DNA of 5,077 nt. Source: Actinomycetota bacterium. GTDB taxonomy: Bacteria; Actinomycetota; Acidimicrobiia; Acidimicrobiales; Ilumatobacteraceae. Where the stretch lies: NCBI GenBank assembly GCA_026393655.1, contig JAPKZT010000128.1, forward strand, positions 1 to 5,077. Reading direction: 5' to 3'. Positions 5,076 through 5,077 of the stretch are shown in pieces; within the stretch, counting starts at the first letter, position 1; the number at the start of each line of letters is the position of its first letter. The position numbers and the translations under genes were made by a program. The notes under the pieces are model-generated. The model saw only the letters and a program-made list of their open reading frames with translations. It ran no database searches and was not told the origin of the DNA.

Positions 5076-5077
5076 AA

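Overview
The window is a compact, one-strand housekeeping cluster for protein targeting and ribosome/tRNA maturation. It holds eight genes, all on the + strand: ftsY, ffh, rpsP, a KH-domain gene (khpA-like), rimM, trmD, rplS and a DUF2469 gene. I see no mobile element, CRISPR array, RNA gene, phage gene or foreign-looking island. I do not find a previously undescribed multi-gene system here; the points worth a second look are smaller in scale.

The organism is most likely an actinobacterium. The order rpsP-KH-rimM-trmD-rplS is widespread, but the DUF2469 family just after rplS is a strong actinobacterial marker. FtsY has an N-terminal membrane segment, as is common in that phylum. Base composition looks moderate (about half G+C by eye), well below typical high-GC Actinobacteria. 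Together with the sparse Shine-Dalgarno signals, this would suit a lower-GC aquatic lineage, perhaps Acidimicrobiia; that last step is inference.

Layout: bases 24-1061 encode the SRP receptor FtsY, possibly starting upstream of the window. After a 43-base gap with a possible leaderless promoter comes ffh (1105-2490), the SRP GTPase. A 49-base gap with a perfect 14-bp palindrome leads to rpsP (2540-2815). From there the genes are packed tightly. rpsP and khpA share one base (TAATG). khpA and rimM overlap by up to 23 bases. rimM and trmD overlap by 4 bases (ATGA), directly behind a 3 x 12-bp tandem repeat. rplS follows trmD after 8 bases, with its ribosome binding site overlapping the trmD stop. 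After 50 bases the DUF2469 gene starts at TTG (4757-5050). The last 27 bases hold a small GC-rich inverted repeat cut short by the window end.

Functionally, Ffh binds signal sequences on ribosomes and docks on FtsY at the membrane. S16 and L19 are ribosomal proteins. RimM matures the 30S subunit and binds S19. The KH protein is a small RNA binder. TrmD makes m1G37 in tRNA, which prevents +1 frameshifting. The junctions from rpsP to rplS suggest translational coupling. The most notable oddities are several changes at normally conserved TrmD active-site positions and two in-frame 12-bp tandem repeats, one in ftsY and one at the rimM/trmD junction.
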